A stretch of DNA of 64,000 nucleotides from Athripsodes cinereus (taxonomy: Eukaryota; Arthropoda; Insecta; Trichoptera; Leptoceridae): the NCBI GenBank assembly GCA_947579605.1, contig OX388320.1, forward strand, positions 2,852,001 through 2,916,000, in the 5' to 3' direction. This document shows, piece after piece, positions 29,914 through 38,978 of the stretch (its first letter is position 1; each line of letters opens with the position of its first letter). The notes below the pieces were generated by a model. The model saw only the letters and a list, made by a program, of their open reading frames with translations, was not told where the DNA came from and ran no database searches. The position numbers and the translations under genes are program-made.

Positions 29914-30217
29914 TATTGTATACTGGGTCAAGTATAACAATATTAGGTTCTTTTTGAATAACGACACGTATTTTTATATTTACACAATATATTCAATAAA
30001 TAATTCCTATTATAATTTGTCGAACACAATTTGTCAAAACACGCAGCCTAACAGTGCAAGTCAAGGTTCTATCAATTAACGAGCGCCGCTCTCCACAGGC
30101 GGCCAACCTATATAGACTACATAGTATTGCTACTCACTCATCATAACTACTGTTTACTTGAAAACAAGGTTCAAGGTTCACTTAACCTGTACTGTGTATC
30201 AAAGTCCAAACACTACA
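29914..30217 (-). repeat. 5' LTR
   Basis: 304 bp, indistinguishable from 26906-27209. The outer flank CATAC (30218-30222) repeats the other flank and restores the arm of the foldback element. Confidence 0.92.
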
Positions 30218-30384
30218 CATACCTACCTAGTTAATACCTATTCAAATAGGTTGACTATGGATGAGTGTGATCAATTGGAATGATTAATCTGGAGTAGTTC
30301 AAAATATGTTTGATAATAGATTAGTTTAAAATAAGTATAGACTTAATATTACGAAATATCATTTTACATTACTACCACTTTACC

Positions 30385-30560
30385 TACTACTACTATTCGC
30401 TCACGCCGTATACCATGTGGGGTAGGCAAGGGGGCAGAACACTATATAGACCTATCTATTTTCACTTCCTCCACATTCGTAAAATTCCTCATATACGCAC
30501 CCCTGTTTCTCCTTCTCAACACGTGGCTTTCCTCGAAAATTTGATTCTTTTCAGAGAGAA
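30385..30560 (-). mobile_element. MRNWM-type LINE 3' end, diverged
   Basis: The inverse reads CCACATGG-like KATRV, M-R-N-F-T, EE-x-K, D-R-S-I, YPTWY, then GTATACGGCGTGAGCG and AGTAGTAGTAGG. Several frameshifts separate it from 47585-47845. Confidence 0.6.
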
Positions 30561-31240
30561 TTTACAGACCTCCGCGCTATATCTTATACATATATCCACT
30601 TTCAGATAAATACATGATTTGCGTCCTCCTTCCATTATCCATTTGCTCCACATATAGCAAATTATTTTGCATTACGGTTTACATTGCTCTGAGATTGTTA
30701 AGTTTTGCCTGATGGAAAATAATATTTTATAATAATAATAATAAGGCCGTACTTCTATCGTCCACCAGGATAGTAAGAAGGTTTTTGTCCCTGTAGCTCT
30801 GTAAGTGATCTCCCATGATTGTACTATTTCATAGAACATCATGGAAGAATCAACTCGAATAATGTTGGGGTTCTACATTTTGAATATACATAAATTTATT
30901 TTAATATTTTATGGTTTTTGTTATTTAATGTTATTTTTAAATTTTATTGTTAATCTTATATTGTGTTCAAAATGTAGAATCAAATATTGTTTTGTTTAAT
31001 AAATGAGATATGAGATAATAATAAACTTTACTTTACAAAATATTTGGATACAAATAATAAGGTTACTACATGGTATAAACGAATGTTTCTTATAATAATA
31101 TTTCTTTCTTATTTTGTTATATATTTTTTACTGTTGAAATTTAATAAATTATCTTTTTGTTAAAAAAACAGCTTTTGTTTATAATGTTGATAAAATTTAT
31201 TATTTTATTTATTTTAAAGTTGCTTTATTCTACTTTATTA
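30561..31240. other. No gene recognised; possible retroelement relic
   Basis: A stretch at about 30740-30880 after an AATAATAATAAT run is less A+T-rich and could be an old LINE end. An inverted pair TCTACATTTTGAA / TTCAAAATGTAGA occurs at about 30872 and 30966. Not assignable. Confidence 0.3.
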
Positions 31241-31244
31241 TATC

Positions 31245-31626
31245 TTCTTCTTCTTCTTCTTGTGCCGCTCCTATCGGAGGTTGGCGACCATCTCTTGATA
31301 CTCTTCACGATCCTGGGTCAGTCTGATGAGGGTTGCTGCATCCGGTATTCCAAACCACTGCCGAAGATTCTTGAGCCATGATGCTCTTTTGCGCCCCAAA
31401 CCCCGTCTGCCCTCTATCTTACCCTCTACTATAAGCTGCAGAAGGGCATATTTTTCTCCACGGAATATGTGACCAAAGTACGCGGCCTTTCGTCTTTTGA
31501 CAGTGGTTAGTAGCTCTCTATCTTTTTGCATTATATTTAGAACTGTTTCGTTGGACACTCGATCAGTCCATGAGATACGCAGCATTCTTCTGTACAACCA
31601 CATTTCAAATGCCTCAATTTTATTTA
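31245..31626 (-). pseudogene. LINE C-terminal fragment with (GAA)n tail
   Basis: The minus strand encodes KIEAFEMWLYRRMLRISW, DRVSNETVL, RRKAAYFGHIFRGEKY, KIEGRRGLGRKRASWLKNLRQW and a final MVANLR. This is the familiar C-terminal tail of arthropod endonuclease/reverse-transcriptase LINEs. A CTCC-GATA-GGAG hairpin precedes the tail (GAA repeat 31243-31262). The frame is intact over 110 codons, so the copy is fairly young, but polymerase is missing. Confidence 0.85.
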
Positions 31627-32145
31627 CTTTATTATATATTGGTCAATAATTAAATAAATAATTTGATTTATCAATGCGAATACAATGCGTAAAAATCGAG
31701 TTTATCGATTATTAAAGAAAAGAAAACATAAGATATGCATGGGAACATAAGCATTAAAAAAATTGTAATGGTAAATAACGCAAAAAATAATGAACAAAAC
31801 AGTACAAAACATGCATGCGTACAACTGCAAAAATAAAATAATTAATTTATGGAAATAAACAAACTGTTTTAAGTTTTACTGTTTTTAATAATAGGTGTAG
31901 TAACCTAGTTTCAACTTACAAAATCATTGTCAAACTCAAAACAGTTTGTTCATTTCCAGAAATTAGTATGGAGTTTTACAAAATAAATGTCAACTCAATC
32001 AATAAAATAAAATTAATATTAGAAAAAATAAATTATTAGTGAAATTTTTTTTTTTTTTTTTTTTTAATTTTGGCTATCCACCCGTTATCGAGTGACTTGA
32101 GCCCTTTGGGAACAATTAATGAAATTTATTGCAATATATATACCA
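31627..32145. other. No gene recognised
   Basis: A+T-rich. The inverted pair AAACAAACTGTTTTAAG / AAAACAGTTTGTTCATTTCC (about 31856 and 31938) may be a small MITE. A T-run occupies 32047-32065. Confidence 0.35.
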
Positions 32146-32284
32146 GACCCCTAGACAAACACGCACTTGGCGATCGACTACTAACAAATTTTCGACAATA
32201 ACGCATAATTATACGGTTCATGTAGGTAGATTGTCGAAAAGTTCGCCAGTAGTCGATCGCTAAGTACGGTTTGTCTACGGCCCC
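32146..32284. repeat. TAGACAAAC MITE, copy 2
   Basis: Ends CCCCTAGACAAACACGC and inverse GGTTTGTCTACGG. It carries TCGACAATCTACCTACATG-like sequence inverted relative to 9602-9751. It abuts the next MITE with no spacer. Confidence 0.75.
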
Positions 32285-32474
32285 TGTAGGCCTAGTCAAA
32301 ACACATTTAAGCGTTAAGTTTTCCTTCAAACGTTGACGACGTTGCGAGAACGTGTCAATTTTCGTAGCTACTTGTGTATTTTAGTTACGAAAATTGATAC
32401 GTTCTCGCAACCTCGTCTTGTTTGAATGAAAACGAAACGAAAACTTAAACGCTTAAATGTGTTTTGACTAGGGG
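32285..32474. repeat. GGCCTAG hairpin MITE, copy 2 of 4
   Basis: Same arms as 19553-19749 (GTAGGCCTAGTCAAAACACA, GACGACGTTGCGAGAACG) with scattered changes. It lies directly beside the TAGACAAAC MITE. Confidence 0.9.
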
Positions 32475-32484
32475 CCATGCTATG

Positions 32485-32593
32485 GTGTTTCCCATGAGGA
32501 TCCATTCGACAGAATCAAGTGACGTAACCAAACAAGAAAGGTAGACCCCACCACCATTTGGGACTAATAATTGCCTAAGGAGAAGAAGAAGGG
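32485..32593 (+). mobile_element. LINE 3' end with (GAA)n tail
   Basis: Matches the minus-strand tail of 11909-12010: TTTCCCATGAGGAT, AACAAGAAAGGTAGACCC, GGGACTAATAATTG, AAGGAGAAGAAGAAGG. 5'-truncated. Confidence 0.75.
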
Positions 32594-32649
32594 GCATTCA
32601 TTTAATGGATTCTAAATCTTTAGATGGATGTTATTCTTAATATTATTTC

Positions 32650-32788
32650 GGTTAGTTGGAAGAGATCGCGCCTTTGCGATAAACTCCCCCTCTGTATACT
32701 GAATGAATCTAACTTGAATGTGTACTTTCTATGCAGTTGTTTGTTATCAATATACAGTAAAGAATGAATAACTAAATAAATAAATAAA
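32650..32788 (+). mobile_element. LINE 3' end, GGTTAG-hairpin family
   Basis: CGGTTAGTTGGAAGAGATCGC, hairpin ATCGC-GCCTTT-GCGAT, CTCCCCCTCTGTATACTG, ending ATACAGTAAAGAATGAATA and (AAAT)n. It shares the CCTCTGTAT subfamily with 36088-36222. Confidence 0.85.
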
Positions 32789-32812
32789 AATGATCTTAAA
32801 TGAGGTTACCAG

Positions 32813-32903
32813 CATGGATGATTCATTGTATGTGGCTGGTCTGCTGGCTACCACACTTGTGGGATATGGTGCGATGGGATAGTAGGAGTAGCAGTAGTAG
32901 TAG
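32813..32903 (+). repeat. TAG-tail repeat, 3' end
   Basis: TTGTATGTGGCTGGTCTGC, TACCACACTTGTGGGATATGG, then TAGTAGGAGTAGCAGTAGTAG. Only the last 90 bp. Confidence 0.75.
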
Positions 32904-33720
32904 AGAATTAAGAATTAAGAGTTGGTAATCAATCTTACATATAACTTATTCCAAGGACGATTATTCCAACAGCGAGTTACGTGTAGGAAAAAAAATTGCG
33001 AGAGAAATATCCGTATTATATGTATGTTCGAACTACGACGTTGCTCTTAACATTTTTTATTAAAAAGTAATTTCAGTTTGAAGTGTATGATGTCTAGATA
33101 GGTGTAAATAAAAGTGGATTCTTGCAACATATATAAATACACATATTTCACTATTTTGAAATCCCAGAGAGGTATTAAAGTAAATCTAAAAATATTTAGT
33201 CAAAGAAAGCTTTCAAATTTGGCACGATTCATCCTTGCAGGATGCTATCCCATAATAGAAAAAAAGTTTTCAAGTTGTTAGATTTTAAAAAAGAACAAAC
33301 AATTTGTTAGTCTCAAATTTGTTGCTAAAAATATAATACTTTATAATGTGTACTGTATATACATACTCGTATCGATCTTTCAGTGTCTTAACAATTTAAA
33401 AACATTTAAGCACACAGGAGGCACACAATGCCTTTGAAAATACGAGTACTCGTACTTCATGTCTTACCTCGTCGCTGAACTGAAGATATTCAACGTCTTT
33501 TGTGGGATATCAGAATATAATGAAACATTTTACAAATAGCTTTTAACCAAGTCTAATAAAAAAAGATTTTCTGAATATATGAATTTTTGAGTAACGAATG
33601 TTCAAGTTTTCCGATTTTTTTAAAATTATTTTTTGATTAAGATGCTTTCAGATAGATTTATATAATTATGTGTGATGATAGTTCAAGTGCCGACAAAATG
33701 CATAAAAAAAGGGATATGAT
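32904..33720. other. No gene recognised
   Basis: A+T-rich. A perfect palindrome TACGAGTACTCGTA lies near 33440. No coding signal. Confidence 0.35.
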
Positions 33721-33723
33721 TTG

Positions 33724-33904
33724 AGTTCGTCGGTAGCCTGGAGGTAGAGTCTCGGCCTCCGGAACAAGGGGTCCGTGGTTCGATCCCAGGTGCCGGCAAA
33801 CTCCCCTTTCATGGCACAAGCTTTTAGCTTAGTGTGAAAGGTGTATAAGGTTGTATTTGGGTTTATAACAAAGCCCAGATATATCTTTAGTTTTTTTTTT
33901 TAAA
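33724..33904 (+). repeat. tRNA-derived SINE, full length (reference copy)
   Basis: The head GAGTTCGTCGGTAGCCTGG contains a plausible A box. The B box GGTTCGATCCC is at 33777-33787 in CCGTGGTTCGATCCCAGG. The body follows (CAAACTCCCCTTTCA, CACAAGCTTTTAGCTTA), then a tail hairpin TGGGTTT/AGCCCA, GATATATC and an oligo(T) run ending TTTAAATT. Head plus unrelated body and simple tail is the SINE layout. It is not a working tRNA, since there is no anticodon arm of correct form. Confidence 0.85.
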
Positions 33905-34009
33905 TTGCATTATTTGTGGAATCTATACCGTTTTCTCAGAAAAATTAGCAAGTTTAGAATAACGAACGTATTTCTACGATGTCAATATCACAATTTCTCA
34001 TTTTCTTCA

Positions 34010-34088
34010 TTTTGCCATGGCCGGCAATCGAACCCGGGACCTCGTGACTCAAAGGAAAGAGCGTTACTTCCACACCACACCGACCGAC
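34010..34088 (-). repeat. tRNA-like SINE head, third type
   Basis: The minus strand reads GTCGGTCGGTGTGGTGTGG, AGTAACGCTCTTTCC, then GGTCCCGGGTTCGATTGCC, a good B box. It lacks a tRNA acceptor stem and no SINE body is evident after GGCCATGGC. Confidence 0.55.
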
Positions 34089-34703
34089 AAAATTGTTTTA
34101 ATATAATTTTTCAAAATTAAAAAACAATTTGACAGGCTAAAATAATATTAGTTAACATGTTACTAGTATAAATTCTATAAAAATGGTCCTTCAGTTGTGA
34201 AATACTATAATGTATTGAGAAAAACAGTAATGATAACAAAGCAATATATTGCTTATATTGCTTCGTACCTACATATATAGCTAGGTATGATATGATATAC
34301 CTATATGAACTCTGGACTGGTATTTGGATCATGATTTGTTATTGCGAAAGAAGAATAACTATATGTGACTTGAGAACAAAGAGATCAGTGTTGCTAAATA
34401 GGTACTATTATTTACTATCTAGAGATGAGATAAGTATAATATGTGGGTATCTAAACGGTCATCGGGTACTTGTAATTTATATCATTCATAAGTATGTTAA
34501 TTATTGCTATAACCTATAGATATTTACTGCTTCTACAAAACTGAGATAGCTTTCACTACTTTTATAGTTTACGGTAATCAAAGCTGATATTTTAAGTGAT
34601 TTCACAATAATTTATTATACATTGTTGAAGGGTGTTAATTGTGTTTACACTGAAAATTCATAGTAAATAATTAATAAATAATTAAAACACACTAAAAACG
34701 TTC
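34089..34703. other. No gene recognised
   Basis: A+T-rich, no recognisable repeats. Confidence 0.35.
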
Positions 34704-34870
34704 AACATCATCATCATCTCTGTCGGTTCCTCAATCCTGAGGATCGTTACCATCATGCCTCGTTCTGTAAACCATCTGTCTCCATGTTGAGCGATCCTCC
34801 GCCATGTGTAAGGCCCCGTGAAGTGAGCTCTGTTTGGCCTCCTTAATTTGGTGGCTCCATCTTATTGGCA
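34704..34870 (-). pseudogene. LINE C-terminal fragment with (GAT)n tail
   Basis: The minus strand encodes RWSHQIKEAKQSS, HMAEDRSTWRQMVYR, DGNDPQD, then a stop and ACAGAGATGATGATGATG. RW-x-x-QI, AEDR-x-xW and the D-P-Q stop are the usual end of a lepidopteran LINE. Strongly 5'-truncated. Confidence 0.75.
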
Positions 34871-35044
34871 CTCACTAAAAACCAAGTGAGACTCTTAGAG
34901 TTTAAATAAATATAGTGAAAATATAAGTGTTTTTAATCATTTATAAATTATTTGAAAAAAACATTTGTTTTTTTTTTCAAAATTAGAGTAAATTGGGTAC
35001 ACAAAATATCGCAAATCTTGAATGGTGTCAAAAGTTATATGAAT

Positions 35045-35262
35045 GCTCCCTGGAGTTCCCGGTAATAAATTCTCCCTCTTTTCAGTGAACTTTCGAGTGT
35101 TCTGTAAGTTGCAGGCATTCGTTAAACTACATAAATAAAATATTACATTGGTACATTACATACTGGTCTATGACCCTAAATGATCAACAAAGACTTCCGT
35201 CTTTTGAAAATTGGATTCATAAAAAAGGTATGCCACTCATCCTGAATGTCTTATTTTTTTAC
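35045..35262 (+). repeat. TAG-tail repeat, source of a minisatellite
   Basis: TGCTCCCTGGAGTTCCCGG, TAATAAATTCTCCC, ACTTTCGAGTGT, TTGCAGGCATTCGTTAAAC, CATCCTGAATGTCTTATTT. At the point where GGCACGGAGAGGACAGC would follow it passes into the 34-bp array. The 3' half is replaced. Confidence 0.75.
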
Positions 35263-35619
35263 TGGCGCAAAGAAGACAACTTAATTATATATTTATTGGC
35301 GCAAAGAAGACAACTTAATTATATATTTATTGGCGTAAAGAAGACAACTTAATTATATATTTACTGGCGCAAAGAAGACAACTTAATTATATATTTACTG
35401 GCGCAAAGAAGACAACTTAATTATATATTTATTGGCGTAAAGAAGACAACTTAATTATATATTTACTGGCGCAAAGAAGACAACTTAATTATATATTTAT
35501 TGGCGTAAAGAAGACAACTTAATTATATATTTACTGGCGCAAAGAAGACAACTTAATTATATATTTACTGGCGCAAAGAAGACAACTTAATTATATATTT
35601 ATTGGCATAAAGAAGACAA
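35262..35619. repeat. 34-bp tandem array, about 10.5 units
   Basis: Units ACTGGCGCAAAGAAGACAAC plus TTAATTATATATTT begin every 34 bp from 35264 to 35604. The variants GCGC, GCGT and GCAT alternate roughly every third unit, hinting at a 102-bp higher-order period. The first unit continues the TAG-tail repeat in register, so the array expanded from inside that element. Confidence 0.95.
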
Positions 35620-35624
35620 AGACG

Positions 35625-36222
35625 TGAGCTCCATCTACTCACATTTGTCCACAATGCTCTGTACGCAGGATCAACCCCGTACTATATTAAGGAGGCTTTT
35701 GAATACTTGGCGAGTCACGGTTTACCTCTGAGGTCGAATAACCAGCGCATCCTGTCAATCCCGGCTCATGGTACAACTTTCATCTCAAAATCTTTTGCAG
35801 TTCAGGGTGCTCGTTGCTGGAATAATCTCCCTTCAAAATTTAGGCTGACTCAAAGTCTGACGTCTTTCAAGCGAGCCGTTAAGGACAAAATGATTTCAAC
35901 AAACACAAACACAGCCTCTGAAACCTGAAACCCATCACTCCTAACCCCCCCCCTTTTCCCCCCTTTTCCTTTCCCTTTATGCATATATGTTTGTTTTTTT
36001 TTTTTTCAGTCTCCCTTTTTATATATATGTGTGTATGTTTTTTATTTTCATCATATGTTTGTTTATTTTTTAAGTTAATACTTTTGGGTTAGTTGGAAGA
36101 GATCGCGCCTTTGCGATAAACTCGCCCTCTGTATATTGATTGTATTTAATTTGAATGTATACCTTTTATGTAATTGTTTTTTATCAATGTACAGTAAAGA
36201 ATGAATAAATAAAAATAAATAA
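35625..36222 (+). pseudogene. LINE C-terminus and 3' UTR (GGTTAG-hairpin family)
   Basis: Encodes RELHLLTFVHNALYAGSTP, YYIKEAFEYLASHGLPLRS, a GARCWNNLPSKFR block and SFKRAVKDKM, ending at a TGA near 35926-35928. -WNNLP- followed by a FK-rich tail is typical of CR1/jockey-like LINEs. The 3' UTR has C- and T-runs, then GGGTTAGTTGGAAGAGATCGC, the hairpin ATCGC-GCCTTT-GCGAT, CTCGCCCTCTGTATATTG, ATGTACAGTAAAGAATG and (AAAT)n. This ties the widespread 3'-end repeats in the window to a LINE. The frame is open; polymerase is missing. Confidence 0.85.
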
Positions 36223-36269
36223 AACAACTTATTCATATATTTTTTATAAGTTCTAAATACTTAATTGAA

Positions 36270-36440
36270 AATTAATCGTGATTTATTTACTGTGTCGGTG
36301 TTAAGGTAGTAGAACTCCATAGCGAAATAAATAAAACAAAAATGTTTTATACTACTATTTGATTTAATTACGAGAGTGACGTCTTATGACTTGTTATAGG
36401 ACATTGCCAATCAAAAAGTAGGATAAAATTTGTTTTATTT
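36270..36440. repeat. TTCTACTA-family MITE
   Basis: TTTACTGTGTCGGTGTTAAGG, GTAGTAGAACTCCATAGCG, TATACTACTATTTGATTTA, GAGAGTGACGTCTTATGAC, TATAGGACATTGCCAATC. Same order as 20775-20925 read inversely. Confidence 0.6.
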
Positions 36441-37050
36441 AATCATGATTAGTTCAAAATTACAAAACTATGATGCGATCCATATCTCAAAGCTTATAAA
36501 ACAATTTGCTAACAAAGCGAATGGTTGATACTTATAAAACATGTCAATGATTCATTGATTATGTGAGGACATTACAGGATATAGGTACTGAACTGAGGTC
36601 AAATATGTCTTTGAAAATAATGAATTCTCTTTGTGAAATATATTTCTTATCTTGTTGATTCATAATATCTAATTACAGTACCTAATCATTATTAATATCA
36701 GAAGAGGTATTTATATGTTTGATTGAATATAATGCAGATGTTCGTTCGGCTTTAACTTTTTACTTATTATGTGTCACTGAAAATATGTAGGGTCAAAGTG
36801 GAGTAACTTGTGTAACTTATCAAGTCACACGTGCCATGAAGCTCTAGTGAAAATTAAATGTATTCCTTAATACCTATCTTCCACAGTATCATCCACTTAT
36901 GATTTAGCTAATTGCTAATAGACTAACTGCATGTAATAAACTAGTTATCCTTTCCGTTTCAAAAAGAACATTCGGAATGAGTGGCATTCTAACATTGTGT
37001 AGCATTTTCAAAATAATGGTTAATTGTGAAATAGTAAATACATAATTAAA
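36441..37050. other. No gene recognised
   Basis: A+T-rich sequence without visible repeats. Confidence 0.35.
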
Positions 37051-37054
37051 ACCA

Positions 37055-37252
37055 CGTGGCTTGATCACGTGGACCAAATTCTTAAGGACGGACGCGTGCT
37101 GAGTAAGAGAAATCGGCGTGCATGTATGAGAAACTGGATGAATGTAGAGGAAGCGAAAGAAGTATGTAAGGATAGATCTATATGGCGTTCCGTTCTCTCT
37201 GCCTACCCCTCCTGGGACATGGCGTGAGGGTATAGTATAGTATAGTATAATT
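37055..37252 (+). mobile_element. MRNWM-type LINE 3' end (young)
   Basis: Encodes TWLDHVDQILKDGRVLSKRN, RRACMRNWMNVEEAKE, CKDRSIWRSVLSAYPSWDMA, then GGGTATAGTATAGTATAG. Almost identical to 47655-47845 except that DQILKDGR here is DKDGR there, a 10-bp length difference that keeps different upstream frames. Confidence 0.85.
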
Positions 37253-37595
37253 AAAATATTATTTAACACTGTTTAATTTCCACTATGCTGAATATTAATC
37301 CTTATTATAAACGGATTTAAAAATGGATTTCCACAGTATAAACACAAAAACTTTTGAATTATTTATTTGTTAACTTACCATTCAGCTTTCTAAAGTTTGA
37401 ACCCAACTTACATGTAACGAATTCTTCTGTAAATCTTTATAGAATATATTGTTTATATTTGAATATCATTTGAAAGTCCCTAATACTTTTCAAGTTCTAT
37501 AAAAAATTGGAAAGGACAAACAAAGCGATATTGAAAGAAGGAAAGTTGCAGATAATCCGACTTATGCAAATATAAAATATTTACCACAGCTGAAA
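37253..37595. other. No gene recognised
   Basis: A+T-rich, no recognisable content. Confidence 0.3.
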
Positions 37596-38100
37596 TGTTG
37601 GTGCACTCTTTTATCATAGTACCAATACAATATGCAAGTGAGTCGTGGAGATGGCTTAAAAAGGATGAATATTGCGTAAATGCATTTGAAATGAGATCGT
37701 TGAGAAGGATGTAAAGTAAAGTCTGAGAGATCGGGTGCGTAACGGTGCTATAGAGAGGAATGTAGAATGAAAGTTGGTGTAATAGCCAAAATGAATGTAA
37801 ATAAGTTACAATGGTTTGGGCACGTGGAAAGAGTGAATGAGGACAGAATGACCACGAAAATTTATTTGGCTGAGAGGAATGGTGTTCGAAGACGTGACAG
37901 TCCAAGAGAGTGGCAAGATGATATAAACCAGATCCTACAGAACGGTCACGTGTTGAGCACATTTAATAGGACAGCATGCATGAGGAATTGTATGACAGAT
38001 GACAGTAACGGAACCGAGTGGTATATGCAAGAATAGATGGAAGTGGTGCTCGATCCTTTCTGTCTACCCTAAGCTGGAAACGGCATGATGGTGTGTAGGT
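37596..38100 (+). pseudogene. LINE polymerase C-terminal region, diverged sister family
   Basis: Reads in shifted frames: ESW-x-W-x-KKDE, VNAFEMRSLRRM, then NKLQWFGHVERVNEDRM, KIYLAERNGVRRRDS, W-x-DDINQIL-NG-VLS and RTACMRNCM. It ends CCCTAAGCTGGAAACGGCATG. The FGHVER and CMRNCM blocks link it to the MRNWM family. Several stops and frameshifts make it a pseudogene. Confidence 0.75.
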
Positions 38101-38347
38101 GTGTATGTACAAAAAATGTTCTTATTTTATTTTAGGAATATATAAGGCAAGAAGCCGTTTACATGTTAACATAATTTTTTAAAAATATAAAAAGATAACA
38201 ATGACATAATCATGGGTATAAAATTACTTAGTGTCTAAAGATCAAACGGCAACCAGAGAATTATGTATCAAAAACTTACAGAAAAGTACTATCATAAACT
38301 TACCTTGAAAACGTCTTAAATGTATTCAGATAACTTGCAATTTAAAT

Positions 38348-38554
38348 GTCTACTACTACTATACCATCACGGTATATCCCACAAGTGGGGTAGCCAGCAG
38401 ACCAGCTGCATGTAAGAAACATGCAAGCTGTTCTCTTCGTGCCAATATAAAATCAAGACATTCAGGATGGGTGGCAAACCTTTTACAGGACACTCGAAAA
38501 CTTAAGGAGAAGAGTGGGAGACCAATTCTTTACCGAGTGCTCCACGGGATATAA
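38348..38554 (-). repeat. TAG-tail repeat with internal deletion
   Basis: The CTA run, CCATCACGGTATATCCCAC, TGCAAGCTGTTCTCTTCG, GACATTCAGGATGGGTGGC, then a jump to TTTTACAGGACACTCG, GAGTGGGAGACCAATTC and CTCCACGGGATAT. About 50 bp around CATCGCTGAA are missing. Confidence 0.8.
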
Positions 38555-38566
38555 TAGTTATATATA

Positions 38567-38978
38567 AGCGAATTCACTGAGAAATTTAAAAATCTAGAAC
38601 AAATAGAACATAAAATTAGAATCAATAAACATCAATAGCCAACGGGAGCAAAATAGCACTGATCAGTTAAACAGGAAGAGTAATTTAGAGATCTCAGGAT
38701 TGCCCGAGTTTGAGATATACTCTGCAACAGAATGTGTTAAACGAGTGGCGAGGGTTGCAGGAGTTAACATCTCGGACGAAGACTTGGAGTATGCATCTAG
38801 AACGGCGCATAAATCTACACAAGACAACATCGTTAAATTTAAAAATATTTTGACTAAGGACAAAATAATAACAGCAATCAGGAAGAAGAAAGGACTGAAG
38901 GTTGGCGACATCCACCAGTCTGCTCCTGATATTAGCCGTAAAATATACGTCAATGCCTGTACAGATTTGGATTTATAA
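38567..38978 (+). pseudogene. FP-like (Baculo_FP-type) retroelement ORF fragment
   Basis: A coiled-coil-like start (EKFKNLEQIEHKIRIN, about 38575-38635) shifts frame near 38635. It continues NSQREQNS-x-DQLNRKSNLEISGLPE, then CVKRVARVAGVNISDEDLEY, TQDNIVKFKNIL, ITAIRKKKGLKVGDI and SRKIYVN. The R-x-SNLEI-x-G-PE start, IVKF centre and RKKKGL...I-x-VN end match the FP-protein-like family found in insect genomes and also in baculoviruses. In insects it is usually carried by retroelements. Here it ends prematurely at a stop (38976-38978), just where the family's INEHL-x-P block should follow. I read it as a decayed transposon or domesticated-gene copy, not a viral insertion. Confidence 0.65.

Larger units (their letters stand above)
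26906..30217 (-). mobile_element. Non-autonomous Ty3/gypsy-like LTR retrotransposon
   Basis: A 3312-bp element on the minus strand. Two 304-bp LTRs (29914-30217 and 26906-27209) look identical base for base. CATAC flanks both sides (26901-26905, 30218-30222) as a 5-bp target duplication. A polypurine tract abuts the 3' LTR. The order 5' to 3' is LTR, repeat-rich leader, gag with zinc knuckles, aspartic protease, remnant integrase zinc domain, remnant integrase C-terminal region, PPT, LTR. Reverse transcriptase, RNase H and the integrase catalytic core are absent, so it must have been mobilised in trans. LTR identity implies a recent insertion. The Ty3/gypsy call rests on the protease-before-integrase order and the integrase end. 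Confidence 0.92.
26500..30313. repeat. Foldback element with nested insertions
   Basis: The left arm 26500-26613 is the inverse of 26883-26905 plus 30223-30313; the two right pieces were one arm split by the LTR retrotransposon. Shared blocks are CAATTGATCACACTCATCC, CTATTTGAATAGG and GTATATGATACACA. A hairpin repeat and a LINE end sit at the exact dyad centre, where the uninterrupted sequence would read GATACACA-TA-TGTGTATC. Insertion order: foldback, then central insertions and LTR element. Confidence 0.85.

Noticed and set aside
35262..35619. Regular repeats that could be mistaken for a CRISPR-like array
   Set aside because: Units are contiguous with no unique spacers and derive from a eukaryotic retrorepeat. 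It is a minisatellite.
37480..37962. A 160-codon minus-strand frame
   Set aside because: The plus strand in this stretch carries recognisable, if broken, LINE blocks (AFEMRSLRRM, FGHVER). The minus frame has no motif.
38567..38978. A baculovirus insertion, because the domain resembles viral FP protein
   Set aside because: FP-like domains are common in insect retroelements, no other viral gene is nearby, and the surroundings are transposon debris.
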